Source of the DNA: an uncultured Ruminococcus sp.
GTDB lineage: Bacteria; Bacillota; Clostridia; Oscillospirales; Ruminococcaceae
Reading direction: 5' to 3'
Length of the DNA stretch: 64,000 bases
NCBI GenBank assembly: GCA_934463425.1
Contig: CAKSJP010000007.1
Span: 18,813 to 82,812, forward strand
The translations under genes were made by a program, and so were the position numbers. The notes under the pieces were generated by a model. The model searched no databases, had not been told where the DNA came from, and saw only the letters and a list, made by a program, of their open reading frames with translations. The number at the start of each line of letters is the position of its first letter. The first letter of the stretch is position 1. Shown here in pieces: positions 26,809 through 35,178 of this stretch.

Positions 26809-27828
26809 TTAGCGTCTGCCCTCGCTGCGGTCATCATCATCTGCCGCATCGTGCGCTTTGATATAGTCCAATACCGTTTGTACTTCTGTAAACGCCAGTC
26901 CCACATAGCTGTCTGCACAGCCATAATAAATAGCAATTCTTCCGGTGTCTCCATCCTGGAGCGTTGCACAAGGAAAGCAGACATTCGGCACAAAGCCGCG
27001 TTCTTCATACCACTGTTCCGGTGTCAGCAGGAAATTTTCGCAGCGGTATTTTACCTTGGACGGTTCCTCCAGATCCAGAATTGCACCGCCAATGCTGTAA
27101 ACAAAGCCGTTGCAGGTATTGGTCACACCGTGGTAGAACAGCAGCCAGCCCTCACTTGTCTCAATGGGTGCCGCACCGCCGCCGATTTTGGTGTTCTCCC
27201 ACCAGCGGCTGCTCTTTCCCATCACATGGCGGTGATGTCCCCAGTATTCCATGTCCCTGCTCTCGCTGAGGAAAATATCGCCGAACGGCGTGTGACCGCT
27301 GTCACTGGGACGAGAGAGCATCATATACTTGCCGTCGATCTTCCGAGGAAACAGCACTGCGTTTCGGTTAAAGGGCAGGAATGGATTTTCTACTCGGGTA
27401 AATGTCTGAAAGTCTGTGGTTTTTGCCATACCGATAGCCGCCCCATAGGCATCCTGGCACCAGATCACATAATAGATGCCGTCCACTTCTACCAGCCGCG
27501 GATCATAGGCATAAACCGGCTGAAACGGCGCGCCGTTTTCATCTACAAACTGAATTTTTTCCTGGTCGAATGTCCAGTGAACGCCGTCCTTGCTTCTGCC
27601 GAAGTAGATAAACGGAATGCCGTTCACCTGCTCGCCGCGAAACACACCGACAAAAGTCCCTTGATACGGAATGACTGCGCTGTTAAAGATCCGGGCAACG
27701 CCGGGAATGGGATTACGGGAGATAATGGGATTTTCCCGATAGCGCCATACCGGAGCAGTACAATCTGCCGGGCTTTCCTGCCATGGGATATTCGGCAGGC
27801 TCGCTGCCTGTGTTAAAATCGGTTTCAT
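26809..27828 (-). CDS. Beta-1,4-mannooligosaccharide phosphorylase (GH130_2)
   Basis: The 339-residue cytoplasmic protein shows the GH130 five-bladed propeller pattern: NPIISRNPIPGVARIFNSAV, VFRGEQVNGIPFIYFGRS, VYAYDPRLVEVDG with the presumed catalytic Asp, SRPSDSGHTPFGDIFLS, IGGGAAPIETSEGW and YHGVTNTCNGFVYSIG. It should release mannose 1-phosphate from beta-1,4-manno-oligosaccharides, leaving mannobiose for the epimerase. It closely resembles the second Ruminococcus albus phosphorylase (RaMP2 type). GAGGAGG precedes the start. The C-terminus ends in an acidic DDDDR tail. Confidence 0.9.
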   Translation of the reverse strand: MKPILTQAASLPNIPWQESPADCTAPVWRYRENPIISRNPIPGVARIFNSAVIPYQGTFVGVFRGEQVNGIPFIYFGRSKDGVHWTFDQEKIQFVDENGAPFQPVYAYDPRLVEVDGIYYVIWCQDAYGAAIGMAKTTDFQTFTRVENPFLPFNRNAVLFPRKIDGKYMMLSRPSDSGHTPFGDIFLSESRDMEYWGHHRHVMGKSSRWWENTKIGGGAAPIETSEGWLLFYHGVTNTCNGFVYSIGGAILDLEEPSKVKYRCENFLLTPEQWYEERGFVPNVCFPCATLQDGDTGRIAIYYGCADSYVGLAFTEVQTVLDYIKAHDAADDDDRSEGRR

Positions 27829-27844
27829 TTGGAATAGCCTCCTC

Positions 27845-28696
27845 TTATTCTTTGACAGCGCCCATCGCCATGCCGCTGTAGATTTGTTTCTGACAGAACA
27901 AAAAGATAATCAGGATCGGAATCATGGTAATAATTACGCCGGCACATATGTATTGATACTGGCTGCCCATCGGCCCGGTAAATGTATAGAGCGAAGTGGA
28001 TACCACCTGATATAAACTCTTGTCCTGCAAATAAAGATTTGCCATATAATATTCATTATAGGTGCTGACACCTTTCAGAATTGCACTGGTAACGATCGCC
28101 GGTTTCAGCAGCGGCAAAAGAATACGGAAAAATACGCCGAAATAGCTGCACCCATCCAAAATCGCTGCCTCATCCAATGTTCTCGGAAGATTCTCAAAAA
28201 ACTGCAAGAAAATGTAAATCGCAATGACATCTGTACCCAGCATCAAGAAAATATAACCATAAAGCGTATTGACCAGATGCAGTGCCGTCATGATCTGATA
28301 GACCGTTACCTGGGTTGCAATGCCGGGGATCAGCGCCGCCACCATAAACAGATTGCGGATAAGATGATTCCCTCGAAACTGAAAGCGGTTCAGCACATAT
28401 GCCAGCATCGCCGAGATCATGGTGCTGCCCACCAGGACGCACACCAGGATCAGAAAGCTGTTGAGAAAGGCTCTGCCCATGCCAGCCTTTTCCCAGGCGA
28501 TTTTAAAATTTTCAAAATACAACCAGTTTTCAGGCAGTGTCATTACACTTGTAGTACGATATTCTTCATCGGTTTTAAACGCCGTCGTCACACAGCTGAC
28601 AATGGGAACCAGGGCACAAAATGCACCGAAAAGCAGGAGCGCATATTGCAGGATCTGCTTCGGGAGCTTTTTTAGAAAAGCACTTTTGGTTTTCAT
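27845..28696 (-). CDS. Sugar ABC transporter permease, MalG type
   Basis: The 283-residue membrane protein has six hydrophobic segments and the permease EAA loop (DEAAILDGCSYFGVFFRILLP, about residues 178-198) that contacts the ATPase. The periplasmic-type loop after helix 1 is typical of the CUT1 family. It overlaps the upstream permease by 4 nt (ATGA). Together with that permease and the binding protein it should import manno-oligosaccharides. No ATPase gene is in the operon, so a shared multi-system ATPase encoded elsewhere is expected. Confidence 0.9.
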   Translation of the reverse strand: MKTKSAFLKKLPKQILQYALLLFGAFCALVPIVSCVTTAFKTDEEYRTTSVMTLPENWLYFENFKIAWEKAGMGRAFLNSFLILVCVLVGSTMISAMLAYVLNRFQFRGNHLIRNLFMVAALIPGIATQVTVYQIMTALHLVNTLYGYIFLMLGTDVIAIYIFLQFFENLPRTLDEAAILDGCSYFGVFFRILLPLLKPAIVTSAILKGVSTYNEYYMANLYLQDKSLYQVVSTSLYTFTGPMGSQYQYICAGVIITMIPILIIFLFCQKQIYSGMAMGAVKE

Positions 28697-29655
28697 TTTC
28701 TTGCCCTCCTCCTTTCAATTTTCACACCGGAATCCAGTTTCTTTTCTGCCAGCTTCTGCACTGCACTGACGATCAGGATCAACAGCAGCAGTACCACTGC
28801 CATGGCAGATGCCAAACCGACTTTCTGGTTGGCATGTGCCAGTTTGTCCATCAGGACAAAATAGGTAGATGTGCCGAATCCGCCGTCTGTAATAACATAA
28901 GGAATCTCAAAAACAGAAAGCGAGCCGGAAATTGCAAGGATCATGTTCAGCACAACGATGGTGCGGATGGACGGCAGGATGATATACCGGAAGCGATGCC
29001 ATGCATTTGCGCCGTCAATGGCAGCCGCTTCATACTGCGTCTTGTCCACGCTGGCGATGGCACCGATAAACAGTACCATATTCTGTCCCATATATCGCCA
29101 GATGGAGGAAGCCACCAGTACCCAGTTATTGATGCGCGTGTCCTTGAGCCAGAACGGGAGCATATCCTCCGGGATTCCCAACAGACCAAGAAGAGAGTCT
29201 AAAACGAATCCGTGGGTGTAAAAGTATTTGAAGATAAATCCGACGGCAATGCCGCAAACCAGACTCGGAAAATACAGTGCACCGCGGAAAAAGCTGCCGC
29301 CTTTGGGATTAAAGCTGAGGATCGTTGCAAACAGCAATGCCAATGCCAGCTGCACCACAGAACCTACCATATAATATAAGCTAAGTTTCAAGGCGTTGAA
29401 GCAATCGTCTCGGGTGAATACGTTCACATAATTTTCCAGGCCGACAAACTTTCGTTCTCCGATATATTTCATGTCATAGAAGCTGAACTGCACCATTTTA
29501 AAAAACGGCAGATAGGTAAACAGTACCAGCAGGAACAGCGGTACAAACAAAAATGTCAGCGAAACAACTACTTTTTGTACATTGATATTTGACCATTGCA
29601 GCCGTCTTTTCCGCCTGGACAAACCAACTTCTGTACGTCGTTCTGTCATGTCCAT
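28693..29655 (-). CDS. Sugar ABC transporter permease, MalF type
   Basis: The 320-residue protein has a basic N-terminus (SRRKRRLQW), six hydrophobic segments and an EAA loop (YEAAAIDGANAWHRFRYIILP, about residues 215-235). It is the partner of the adjacent MalG-like permease, which overlaps it by 4 nt, and lies 27 nt downstream of the binding-protein gene. The function as manno-oligosaccharide importer comes from the operon, not from sequence specificity. Confidence 0.9.
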   Translation of the reverse strand: MDMTERRTEVGLSRRKRRLQWSNINVQKVVVSLTFLFVPLFLLVLFTYLPFFKMVQFSFYDMKYIGERKFVGLENYVNVFTRDDCFNALKLSLYYMVGSVVQLALALLFATILSFNPKGGSFFRGALYFPSLVCGIAVGFIFKYFYTHGFVLDSLLGLLGIPEDMLPFWLKDTRINNWVLVASSIWRYMGQNMVLFIGAIASVDKTQYEAAAIDGANAWHRFRYIILPSIRTIVVLNMILAISGSLSVFEIPYVITDGGFGTSTYFVLMDKLAHANQKVGLASAMAVVLLLLILIVSAVQKLAEKKLDSGVKIERRRARK

Positions 29656-29682
29656 GCACCCCTTTCTGACTCATTCAAAGAT

Positions 29683-31050
29683 TTACTCTGGTGTTACACC
29701 GTTTTTTTCCTGTGCAGAAGTCCACGCAGCATTCCATTCATCTGCGATCTCTTCCATCGTTTTTCCGCCGCCGATTGCTGCTTCAACAATTGCTGCAACG
29801 TGTGTCGGGTCAGAATCCAAAGAAATCTCAGAATCATTATTGATCTTATTAAACAGATCCTCTTCGCCAGTCGGCGCCGGCGTGTCTGTGATCAATGTGA
29901 TATCCTGAAAGCTTGTCAGAGAATCCGGGTACGCATCACCCTTGACGATCGGGATCCCGCCCTGTGTTTTTGCATAACCAGACGATTCTGTCAGCCATTT
30001 GATGTACAGCATTGCAGCAGTTTTTTCTTCGCTTGTGCTGTTTACATTAATGCCATAGCAGTAATCTGCACTTGCTGAAGCATACTGTTCTCCGTCCACG
30101 CTGATAGGGAACGGCATATAAGCAATGTCATCTGCGTTCGGACCGCCTGCCTGCATCTGCGGCACTGCCCAGCTGCCCAGAACCATGCATCCAATGTTGC
30201 CTTCATTGATCTGCGCCTTGCAGCCCTCCCAATCCGTAGTAGTCGGATCTTCTTCTGTCAAGCCCTGCTTCACCGCTTCATATAAGGTATCATAAACTGC
30301 ATACGGTCCAGTCATATCATCGTGCTTTTCAAAAGGATTTTTAGAATGCACCAGCTTGTTGTTTTTAAAATCGGCATCTCCAGTAGCACCGCCGGAAATA
30401 TAGCTGTCCCATGCCGTCAGTGTCCATCCTGCAGCATAGTTGGTGTACAGCGGGATCGCATCCGTTTTCTCCTGGATCAGTTTCAGATCTGCCAGAAAAG
30501 CTGCCGGATCTGTAGGAAGCTCTGTGATTCCAGCCTTTTCAAACACAGCCTTGTTGTAAACAATACCGCTGACGTTGCCCATTGTCGGAATGCCATAAAC
30601 CTCATTGTTGAACATCTGCTTATCTACAAATTCGTAAGTATCCTGAAAATCTCCATAATCACCGATCTTTTCAAAATAGCTGCTGAGATCGCTTTTATCA
30701 ACTGTAGACGGTATGCAGCAGATATCGCCCCAGTTTCCGGAAGATAATCTCGTGGTAGCATCTGTGTCATAATCTGTAATGCCCTCATAAGTGATCTTGA
30801 TATTCGGATACATCGCATTAAATTCGCTGATATAGTCCTGGAAATCAGAATCCACCAGATCTGTACGATTGGTCAGGATCTTCAGATCCGCCTTCAGGTC
30901 GGTCTCTGTTTCACCAACCTTCATATCCTTGTACGCAACTGTCGGCTTTGCATCCTTGTTCTTGCCCGAGGTATTTCCTGTACTGCCGCAGGCAGTCGCT
31001 GCTGCTGCCAGAATTCCTGCCAGTACCAATGCCATCGCTTTATGTTTCAT
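29683..31050 (-). CDS. Extracellular sugar-binding lipoprotein of the mannan importer
   Basis: The 455-residue protein begins MKHKAMALVLAG with a lipoprotein signal ending ATAC, followed by a Gly/Ser/Asn-rich tether and a family 1 solute-binding domain (LKILTNRTD, FNAMYPNIKITYEG, YNKAVFEKAGI, GSWAVPQM). A longer frame would start at 31065, but its GGAGG is the ribosome site for the ATG at 31050, so I take the latter. It should capture manno-oligosaccharides and deliver them to the two permeases. It is the first gene of the operon behind the promoter at 31143-31171, which carries a LacI-operator-like site between its hexamers. Confidence 0.92.
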   Translation of the reverse strand: MKHKAMALVLAGILAAAATACGSTGNTSGKNKDAKPTVAYKDMKVGETETDLKADLKILTNRTDLVDSDFQDYISEFNAMYPNIKITYEGITDYDTDATTRLSSGNWGDICCIPSTVDKSDLSSYFEKIGDYGDFQDTYEFVDKQMFNNEVYGIPTMGNVSGIVYNKAVFEKAGITELPTDPAAFLADLKLIQEKTDAIPLYTNYAAGWTLTAWDSYISGGATGDADFKNNKLVHSKNPFEKHDDMTGPYAVYDTLYEAVKQGLTEEDPTTTDWEGCKAQINEGNIGCMVLGSWAVPQMQAGGPNADDIAYMPFPISVDGEQYASASADYCYGINVNSTSEEKTAAMLYIKWLTESSGYAKTQGGIPIVKGDAYPDSLTSFQDITLITDTPAPTGEEDLFNKINNDSEISLDSDPTHVAAIVEAAIGGGKTMEEIADEWNAAWTSAQEKNGVTPE

Positions 31051-31142
31051 TTCAAATTCCTCCATTCAGGTTTTGCAATATTATTCTTTTTTCGCATACA
31101 TGTTATCGGAATCCTTTTCGCATCCCGTTTTTTCATATCCCT

Positions 31143-31171
31143 ATCTTACTATGTTTTTACCTAAAAGTCAA
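31143..31171 (-). promoter_or_regulatory. Promoter of the mannan operon
   Basis: On the minus strand TTGACT (31171-31166) and TAAGAT (31148-31143) are spaced by 17 nt, about 90 nt upstream of the binding-protein start. Confidence 0.75.
31154..31166. promoter_or_regulatory. Candidate LacI operator O1 inside the mannan promoter
   Basis: TTTTTACCTAAAA occupies the spacer between the -35 and -10 hexamers. It differs by one central base from the palindrome at 31301-31313 and resembles the site at the lacI-type promoter. Binding here would block RNA polymerase. Confidence 0.5.
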
Positions 31172-31174
31172 GCT

Positions 31175-31192
31175 AAATTTAAACTTAAATTT
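31175..31192. promoter_or_regulatory. AT-rich inverted repeat just upstream of the mannan promoter
   Basis: AAATTTAA and TTAAATTT are perfect inverted arms around AC, abutting the -35 hexamer. It may be a binding site or simply an UP-like AT tract. Confidence 0.3.
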
Positions 31193-31300
31193 GCTTTTCT
31201 ATGTTTTACACAAACTAAATCCATTTATATTGGCTATATTAAACAAACAGAGTGAGTGCATTGTTGTATAATATTGCAACATGCTGTTCCTGGAAGCTTA

Positions 31301-31315
31301 TTTTTAGCTAAAAAA
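31301..31315. promoter_or_regulatory. Candidate auxiliary operator O2
   Basis: TTTTAGCTAAAA is a perfect palindrome, embedded in a longer AGCTTATT...AATAAGCT inverted repeat, about 135 bp upstream of the mannan promoter and about 110 bp after the regulator's stop codon. It could be an operator, or part of a hairpin ending the regulator transcript, although no clear T run follows. Confidence 0.4.
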
Positions 31316-31426
31316 ATAAGCTGCACCGTTTCTCAACAAGTACAGCCGCAAAAATATCCTGTTTTATAAATCGCTTTCCTAAAAACTGCTATGCCAAGCC
31401 AACAGGCAGACTTTGTGCAGTGCTTT

Positions 31427-32434
31427 CTAGCACATAGCCTTTACACTGTCCCGAATCACTAGCTTTCCACTGACGACAATGCGCCGCACATCCATTTCCG
31501 GTCGCTGGATACGCCGTATCAGCTGTTGTGCACTAGCTTTTGCCATATGATCAATATCCACAGCATAAGTAGTCAGCGCAGGAACAGCAAGTCCCGCTAA
31601 AATATAATCGTCAAAGCCGACAATCGACACATCTTCCGGCACACGAATCCCCTTCTCTTTCAGCGCATTCAGAAGAACATATGCCGTAATGTCACAGTTG
31701 CAGGCAAATGCAGTCGGAAGCTTTTTCAGATGTTCCAGTGAAATGACCACTTTCCCTTCACTGTCACGATCCGGCAAAATCCGATCGTCTGTCACTGTTA
31801 CGCCTGCTTCCCGCATCGCGCGGCAATAGCCATAATATCGGTCTGTAATGCTGCTGGTAGAATTGACAGAACCCACAAAAACAATATCCCGGTGTCCCAT
31901 CTGCAGCAGATAATCTACTATCGTATACATACCATAATAGCCATCTGAAATTACAGAATCCCGATGATACCGCGCATCAAAGGCATCCAGTACTACCATA
32001 GGAATCCCTGTCTCTGCCAGCATATCCCGATAGGCTCTCGAAAAATTGCCCATAACGATCACGCCGTCTACCCGCTCTTCCTGCACGAGCCGCGGAATCT
32101 GCTGCTCCTGTTCGGCGCTGTCTGTTACCACCTCCAGGATGCCGATATGTCCGGTCTGCGCCAGATAAAATAAAACACGCTCATATAAATTCCAGTAAAA
32201 AGACTGTCCTTTTTCGATATAGCGATAGGAGGTCACGATTCCCAAGGTATACGCCTTTGCCGGAGCATCCGGCTTATTCTTTTTGTTCTGGTATCCCATT
32301 TCATCTGCCAACTGTAAAATCTCCCGGCGAAGTTCCTCGCCGACACCGTCTTTTCCGGCAAGCGCTTTCGATACTGTTACAATGCTGACATGCAGCCGTT
32401 CGGCAATATCAGACATTCGCACTGCTTTTGCCAC
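31427..32434 (-). CDS. LacI-family transcriptional regulator of the mannan operon
   Basis: The 335-residue protein has an N-terminal LacI helix-turn-helix and hinge (VRMSDIAERLHVSIVTVSKAL, residues about 5-25, then LQLADEMGYQ). A periplasmic-binding-like effector domain follows (LGIVTS, VDGVIVMG, IPMVVLDAF, VSIVGFDDY). It would sense an intracellular sugar or sugar phosphate of mannan breakdown and repress the operon downstream. Start is GTG with GGAG just upstream; the predicted leader is short. Its own consensus promoter overlaps an operator-like TTTTTAGCTAATT, suggesting autoregulation. Confidence 0.9.
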   Translation of the reverse strand: MAKAVRMSDIAERLHVSIVTVSKALAGKDGVGEELRREILQLADEMGYQNKKNKPDAPAKAYTLGIVTSYRYIEKGQSFYWNLYERVLFYLAQTGHIGILEVVTDSAEQEQQIPRLVQEERVDGVIVMGNFSRAYRDMLAETGIPMVVLDAFDARYHRDSVISDGYYGMYTIVDYLLQMGHRDIVFVGSVNSTSSITDRYYGYCRAMREAGVTVTDDRILPDRDSEGKVVISLEHLKKLPTAFACNCDITAYVLLNALKEKGIRVPEDVSIVGFDDYILAGLAVPALTTYAVDIDHMAKASAQQLIRRIQRPEMDVRRIVVSGKLVIRDSVKAMC

Positions 32435-32463
32435 GTTTCTCCGTCCTTTCTTTTTACAATTTG

Positions 32464-32476
32464 TTTTTAGCTAATT
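32464..32476. promoter_or_regulatory. Candidate LacI operator O3 at the regulator promoter
   Basis: TTTTTAGCTAATT overlaps the -10 hexamer and the transcription start region of the regulator gene and shares the TTTTTA(G/C)CTAA core with the sites near the mannan promoter. Confidence 0.5.
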
Positions 32477-32502
32477 ATACTGTAATTTAAGTAATCTGTC
32501 AA
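32474..32502 (-). promoter_or_regulatory. Promoter of the LacI-type regulator
   Basis: Perfect TTGACA (32502-32497) and TATAAT (32479-32474) on the minus strand, spacer 17 nt. Confidence 0.85.
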
Positions 32503-32677
32503 GTGCTTTTGCATAACATTTTTGGAACAAGAAAAAATAATACTGTGAAGACAGATTCTAATATATGTCCATTCGCCTGATCCGCATTTTTTTCATAAGT
32601 CTCATACAGTACTTTGCAAGTAAATCGCAGCGGTCAAAACAGTGCTTCTCAGTCTGGTGTGATTTTTACAAAAACAA

Positions 32678-32706
32678 TTGACATTTCCCACAGATTGTGC
32701 TACAAT
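32678..32706 (+). promoter_or_regulatory. Promoter of the GH5 endoglucanase gene
   Basis: TTGACA (32678-32683) and TACAAT (32701-32706) with a 17-nt spacer; GGGGAGGA follows before the ATG at 32765. The rest of the 330-bp gap to the regulator gene shows no gene. Confidence 0.8.
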
Positions 32707-32764
32707 ATAGGCAAAACGAAAGTCAAGGCGGAGTAATTTCGCGCGCAGATATGGGGAGGACTTT

Positions 32765-34396
32765 ATGCTGCATCATTTTTTTCAAAAACTGCTGCTTCCG
32801 GCGACTTTGGCAGGAGCCTTGTTCGCCGGCACAGCCGCACCGACAATTTCTCTGGCGGCACAAGCAGCTACACAGCCGGACAGCTACCATGATGACTGGC
32901 TGCACGTCAATGACAACGCCGAAATCGTAGACAAAGACGGCAATCCGGTATGGATCACCGGCTGCAACTGGTTCGGCTATAACGTCGGCAGTCAGGTATT
33001 TGACGGAGTGTGGTCGCAGAATATGCACGAAATGCTGCGGCAGATCGCCGATCATGGATTTAATTTTCTTCGTATTCCCATGTCTACGGAAATTCTGCTC
33101 CAATGGAAAAATGGTGATCCTGACCCGGCAACGCCAAAGGTCAACCAGTATACCAACCCGGAACTTACCGAAGAGGGCATCGAGGGCGGTACGATCAAGT
33201 ACAGCTTCGATATCTGGAACATGGCTGTGAAATGGTGCCGGGAACTGGGAATCAAGATCATGATCGATATTCACAGCGCGGAAACTGCCTCTGCCGGTCA
33301 TCAGATCAGCCTCTGGTATACAGATAAGTTCAGTACCGAGGACTGGTGTGATGCATTGGCGTGGTTCGCAGATTACTACAAGGACGATGACACCATTCTC
33401 GCCATCGACCTGAAAAACGAGCCTCACGGCACAGCCGATGTCAAGGATCAGATGGCAAAATGGGATGACTCCACCGATCCCACCAACTGGAAATATGCCG
33501 CTGAAACCTGTGCGGCGCGCGTCCTGGAAAAGAATCCAGAGCTTCTCATTATGGTTGAGGGCACAGAGGTATATCCCAAGGAAGGCTATGACTGGACTGC
33601 ACCGCGAATCGACTATACTACCATGACGGAATACTACTACGGCACATGGTGGGGCGGCAACTTCCGGGGTGCCAAGAAATATCCCATTGATCTGGGCAAA
33701 TATCAAAGTCAGCTGGTCTACTCTCCTCATGACTACGGGCCGCTGGTATGGGAACAGAAATGGTTCTATGATGGCTTCACACAGGAAACACTGCTGAAAG
33801 ACTGCTGGTATGACAACTGGTTCTTCCTCCAGGACGAGGGCACAGCCCCTCTGCTCATGGGGGAATGGGGCGGCTTTATGGACGGCGACAAAAACGAGCA
33901 GTGGATGACATACCTCCGGGATTTCATGATCGAAAACCGCATCCATCACACATTCTGGTGCTTCAACGAAAACTCCGGTGATACCGGCGGCCTGGTCTAT
34001 GACAACTTTGGCAAGTGGGATGAGGACAAGTACGCCCTGGTCAAACCGGCACTGTGGCAAGACGACAACGGCAAATTTATCAGCCTGGATCATACGATTG
34101 CTCTGGGTGCAAACGGCATTTCTCTCTCCGACTACTATAGCGGCGGCAATACTGCCACCACAACACAGCCGAACAATACGATGATTTCCGGTGATGTGAA
34201 CAGTGATAAGCTGGTCAACGGTATGGACCTGACACTGATGCGGCAAAACATCAACAAATGGCAAAGCACAGAGGATGTACTGACTGCCAGCCCACAGGAC
34301 ACCAACGGCGACGGCATATTCAGCGTAGCGGATATTGTCCTGCTGACACAGTATCTATTGGGAAAAGACGTGACACTGAAAAGCTACTCTTCTTAA
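32765..34396 (+). CDS. Dockerin-containing GH5 endo-beta-1,4-glucanase
   Basis: The protein has 543 residues: signal peptide (about 1-35), a GH5 barrel (about 40-455), a short Thr/Asn linker and a dockerin (about 475-540). The family blocks are WITGCNWFGYN, NFLRIPMS, DLKNEPHG with acid/base Glu219, VYSPHDYG and LLMGEWGG with nucleophile Glu367. These fit endoglucanases of the GH5_1-like type. The dockerin is of a different sequence class from most others here: GDVNSDKLVNGMDLTLMRQ followed by DTNGDGIFSVADIVLLTQYL. This matches the GH26 dockerin at the right edge and not the DITDAVLLNK type. It should cut internal cellulose bonds outside the cell. Confidence 0.88.
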   Translation: MLHHFFQKLLLPATLAGALFAGTAAPTISLAAQAATQPDSYHDDWLHVNDNAEIVDKDGNPVWITGCNWFGYNVGSQVFDGVWSQNMHEMLRQIADHGFNFLRIPMSTEILLQWKNGDPDPATPKVNQYTNPELTEEGIEGGTIKYSFDIWNMAVKWCRELGIKIMIDIHSAETASAGHQISLWYTDKFSTEDWCDALAWFADYYKDDDTILAIDLKNEPHGTADVKDQMAKWDDSTDPTNWKYAAETCAARVLEKNPELLIMVEGTEVYPKEGYDWTAPRIDYTTMTEYYYGTWWGGNFRGAKKYPIDLGKYQSQLVYSPHDYGPLVWEQKWFYDGFTQETLLKDCWYDNWFFLQDEGTAPLLMGEWGGFMDGDKNEQWMTYLRDFMIENRIHHTFWCFNENSGDTGGLVYDNFGKWDEDKYALVKPALWQDDNGKFISLDHTIALGANGISLSDYYSGGNTATTTQPNNTMISGDVNSDKLVNGMDLTLMRQNINKWQSTEDVLTASPQDTNGDGIFSVADIVLLTQYLLGKDVTLKSYSS

Positions 34397-34418
34397 CAAA
34401 ACCTTATGATATCACAAC

Positions 34419-34466
34419 AAAAGCACCTGTTTTTCCGGTACAAGCCGTGAAAAGCAGGCGCTTTTT
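34419..34466 (+). terminator. Intrinsic terminator after the GH5 gene
   Basis: AAAAGCACCTG pairs with CAGGCGCTTTTT around an internal stem, ending in TTTTT. It lies about 25 nt after the stop, between convergent GH5 and Nudix genes, and could serve both. Confidence 0.75.
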
Positions 34467-34484
34467 GCGTAGCATAAAATGATA

Positions 34485-34985
34485 TCAGACAAATGCTTCC
34501 TTGATACTGTCATAGTGCAGGAAAATACCCTGCGCAGCAATAGCGCGAATCTCCTCAGCTGTTGCCAGTGCAAATTCTGTTACTTCATCCGGCTGTACTT
34601 TTACATCTGCTTCGGTAAAGTCCAGCACATATTTGTAAATATCCACAAAGTAATTGTTCTGTTCCTCCGGATTGACACGCTTGTAGGAAAACGCATAGCC
34701 GCCCTTTGCACCGGTAACATCAATTCCGGTTTCCTCCAGAATTTCTCGCTGCACCGCATCCGCGCCATCTTCTCCGGCACGAACACCGCCGCCGGGGATC
34801 TCCCACCAACCAGGTGCCCACTCTTTGTCTAGCTTCCGTCGCGTGATCAGATATCTCCCGTCCGGCCGCTGCAGCACACCCAATACGGTCAAATGAAAAT
34901 CTCCCGGCTTCATATGCCAGTCATTCCGGTTCATCGTGCGTCCGGTCTTTTGCTTATTTTCGTCGTAAATATCCCACTGTTCCAT
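34485..34985 (-). CDS. Nudix hydrolase
   Basis: The 166-residue cytoplasmic protein carries a complete Nudix box, G-x5-E-x7-REILEETGI (about residues 66-88), which binds the metal and cleaves a nucleoside diphosphate linked to another group. The N-terminus (WDIYDENKQKTGRTM) resembles the isopentenyl-diphosphate isomerase-like/NUDIX subgroup found as stand-alone housekeeping enzymes. The substrate cannot be inferred. It lies alone on the minus strand between two cellulosomal genes and has its own promoter. Confidence 0.88.
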   Translation of the reverse strand: MEQWDIYDENKQKTGRTMNRNDWHMKPGDFHLTVLGVLQRPDGRYLITRRKLDKEWAPGWWEIPGGGVRAGEDGADAVQREILEETGIDVTGAKGGYAFSYKRVNPEEQNNYFVDIYKYVLDFTEADVKVQPDEVTEFALATAEEIRAIAAQGIFLHYDSIKEAFV

Positions 34986-35014
34986 GCTTTGTGCTCCTTT
35001 TGGTATTTGTTTTT

Positions 35015-35044
35015 ATTGTAACACAGATCACGGTATATTGTCAA
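35015..35044 (-). promoter_or_regulatory. Promoter of the Nudix gene
   Basis: On the minus strand TTGACA (35044-35039) is followed after 18 nt by TACAAT (35020-35015). Confidence 0.65.
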
Positions 35045-35088
35045 GGGTAACACTACGGCAAAAAAGGTGTCTGCCAAGCAAAAAAATG

Positions 35089-35117
35089 TTGACAAAAAAG
35101 ACGACAAATGTTATAAT
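35089..35117 (+). promoter_or_regulatory. Promoter of the GH10 xylanase gene
   Basis: Perfect TTGACA (35089-35094) and TATAAT (35112-35117) with a 17-nt spacer. Confidence 0.85.
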
Positions 35118-35178
35118 ATATTTGTTCTCTATTACAACAAAGCTAGCGATAAATATTTGGAAAGAAGGATGATATCAG

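Noticed and set aside
30948..31271. A 107-codon plus-strand frame in the mannan promoter region
   Set aside because: It overlaps the start of the binding-protein gene antisense and its promoter, with no ribosome site.
32723..34264. A 513-codon minus-strand frame
   Set aside because: It is antisense to the GH5 endoglucanase, which has motif, promoter and signal-peptide support; the antisense product has no recognisable features.
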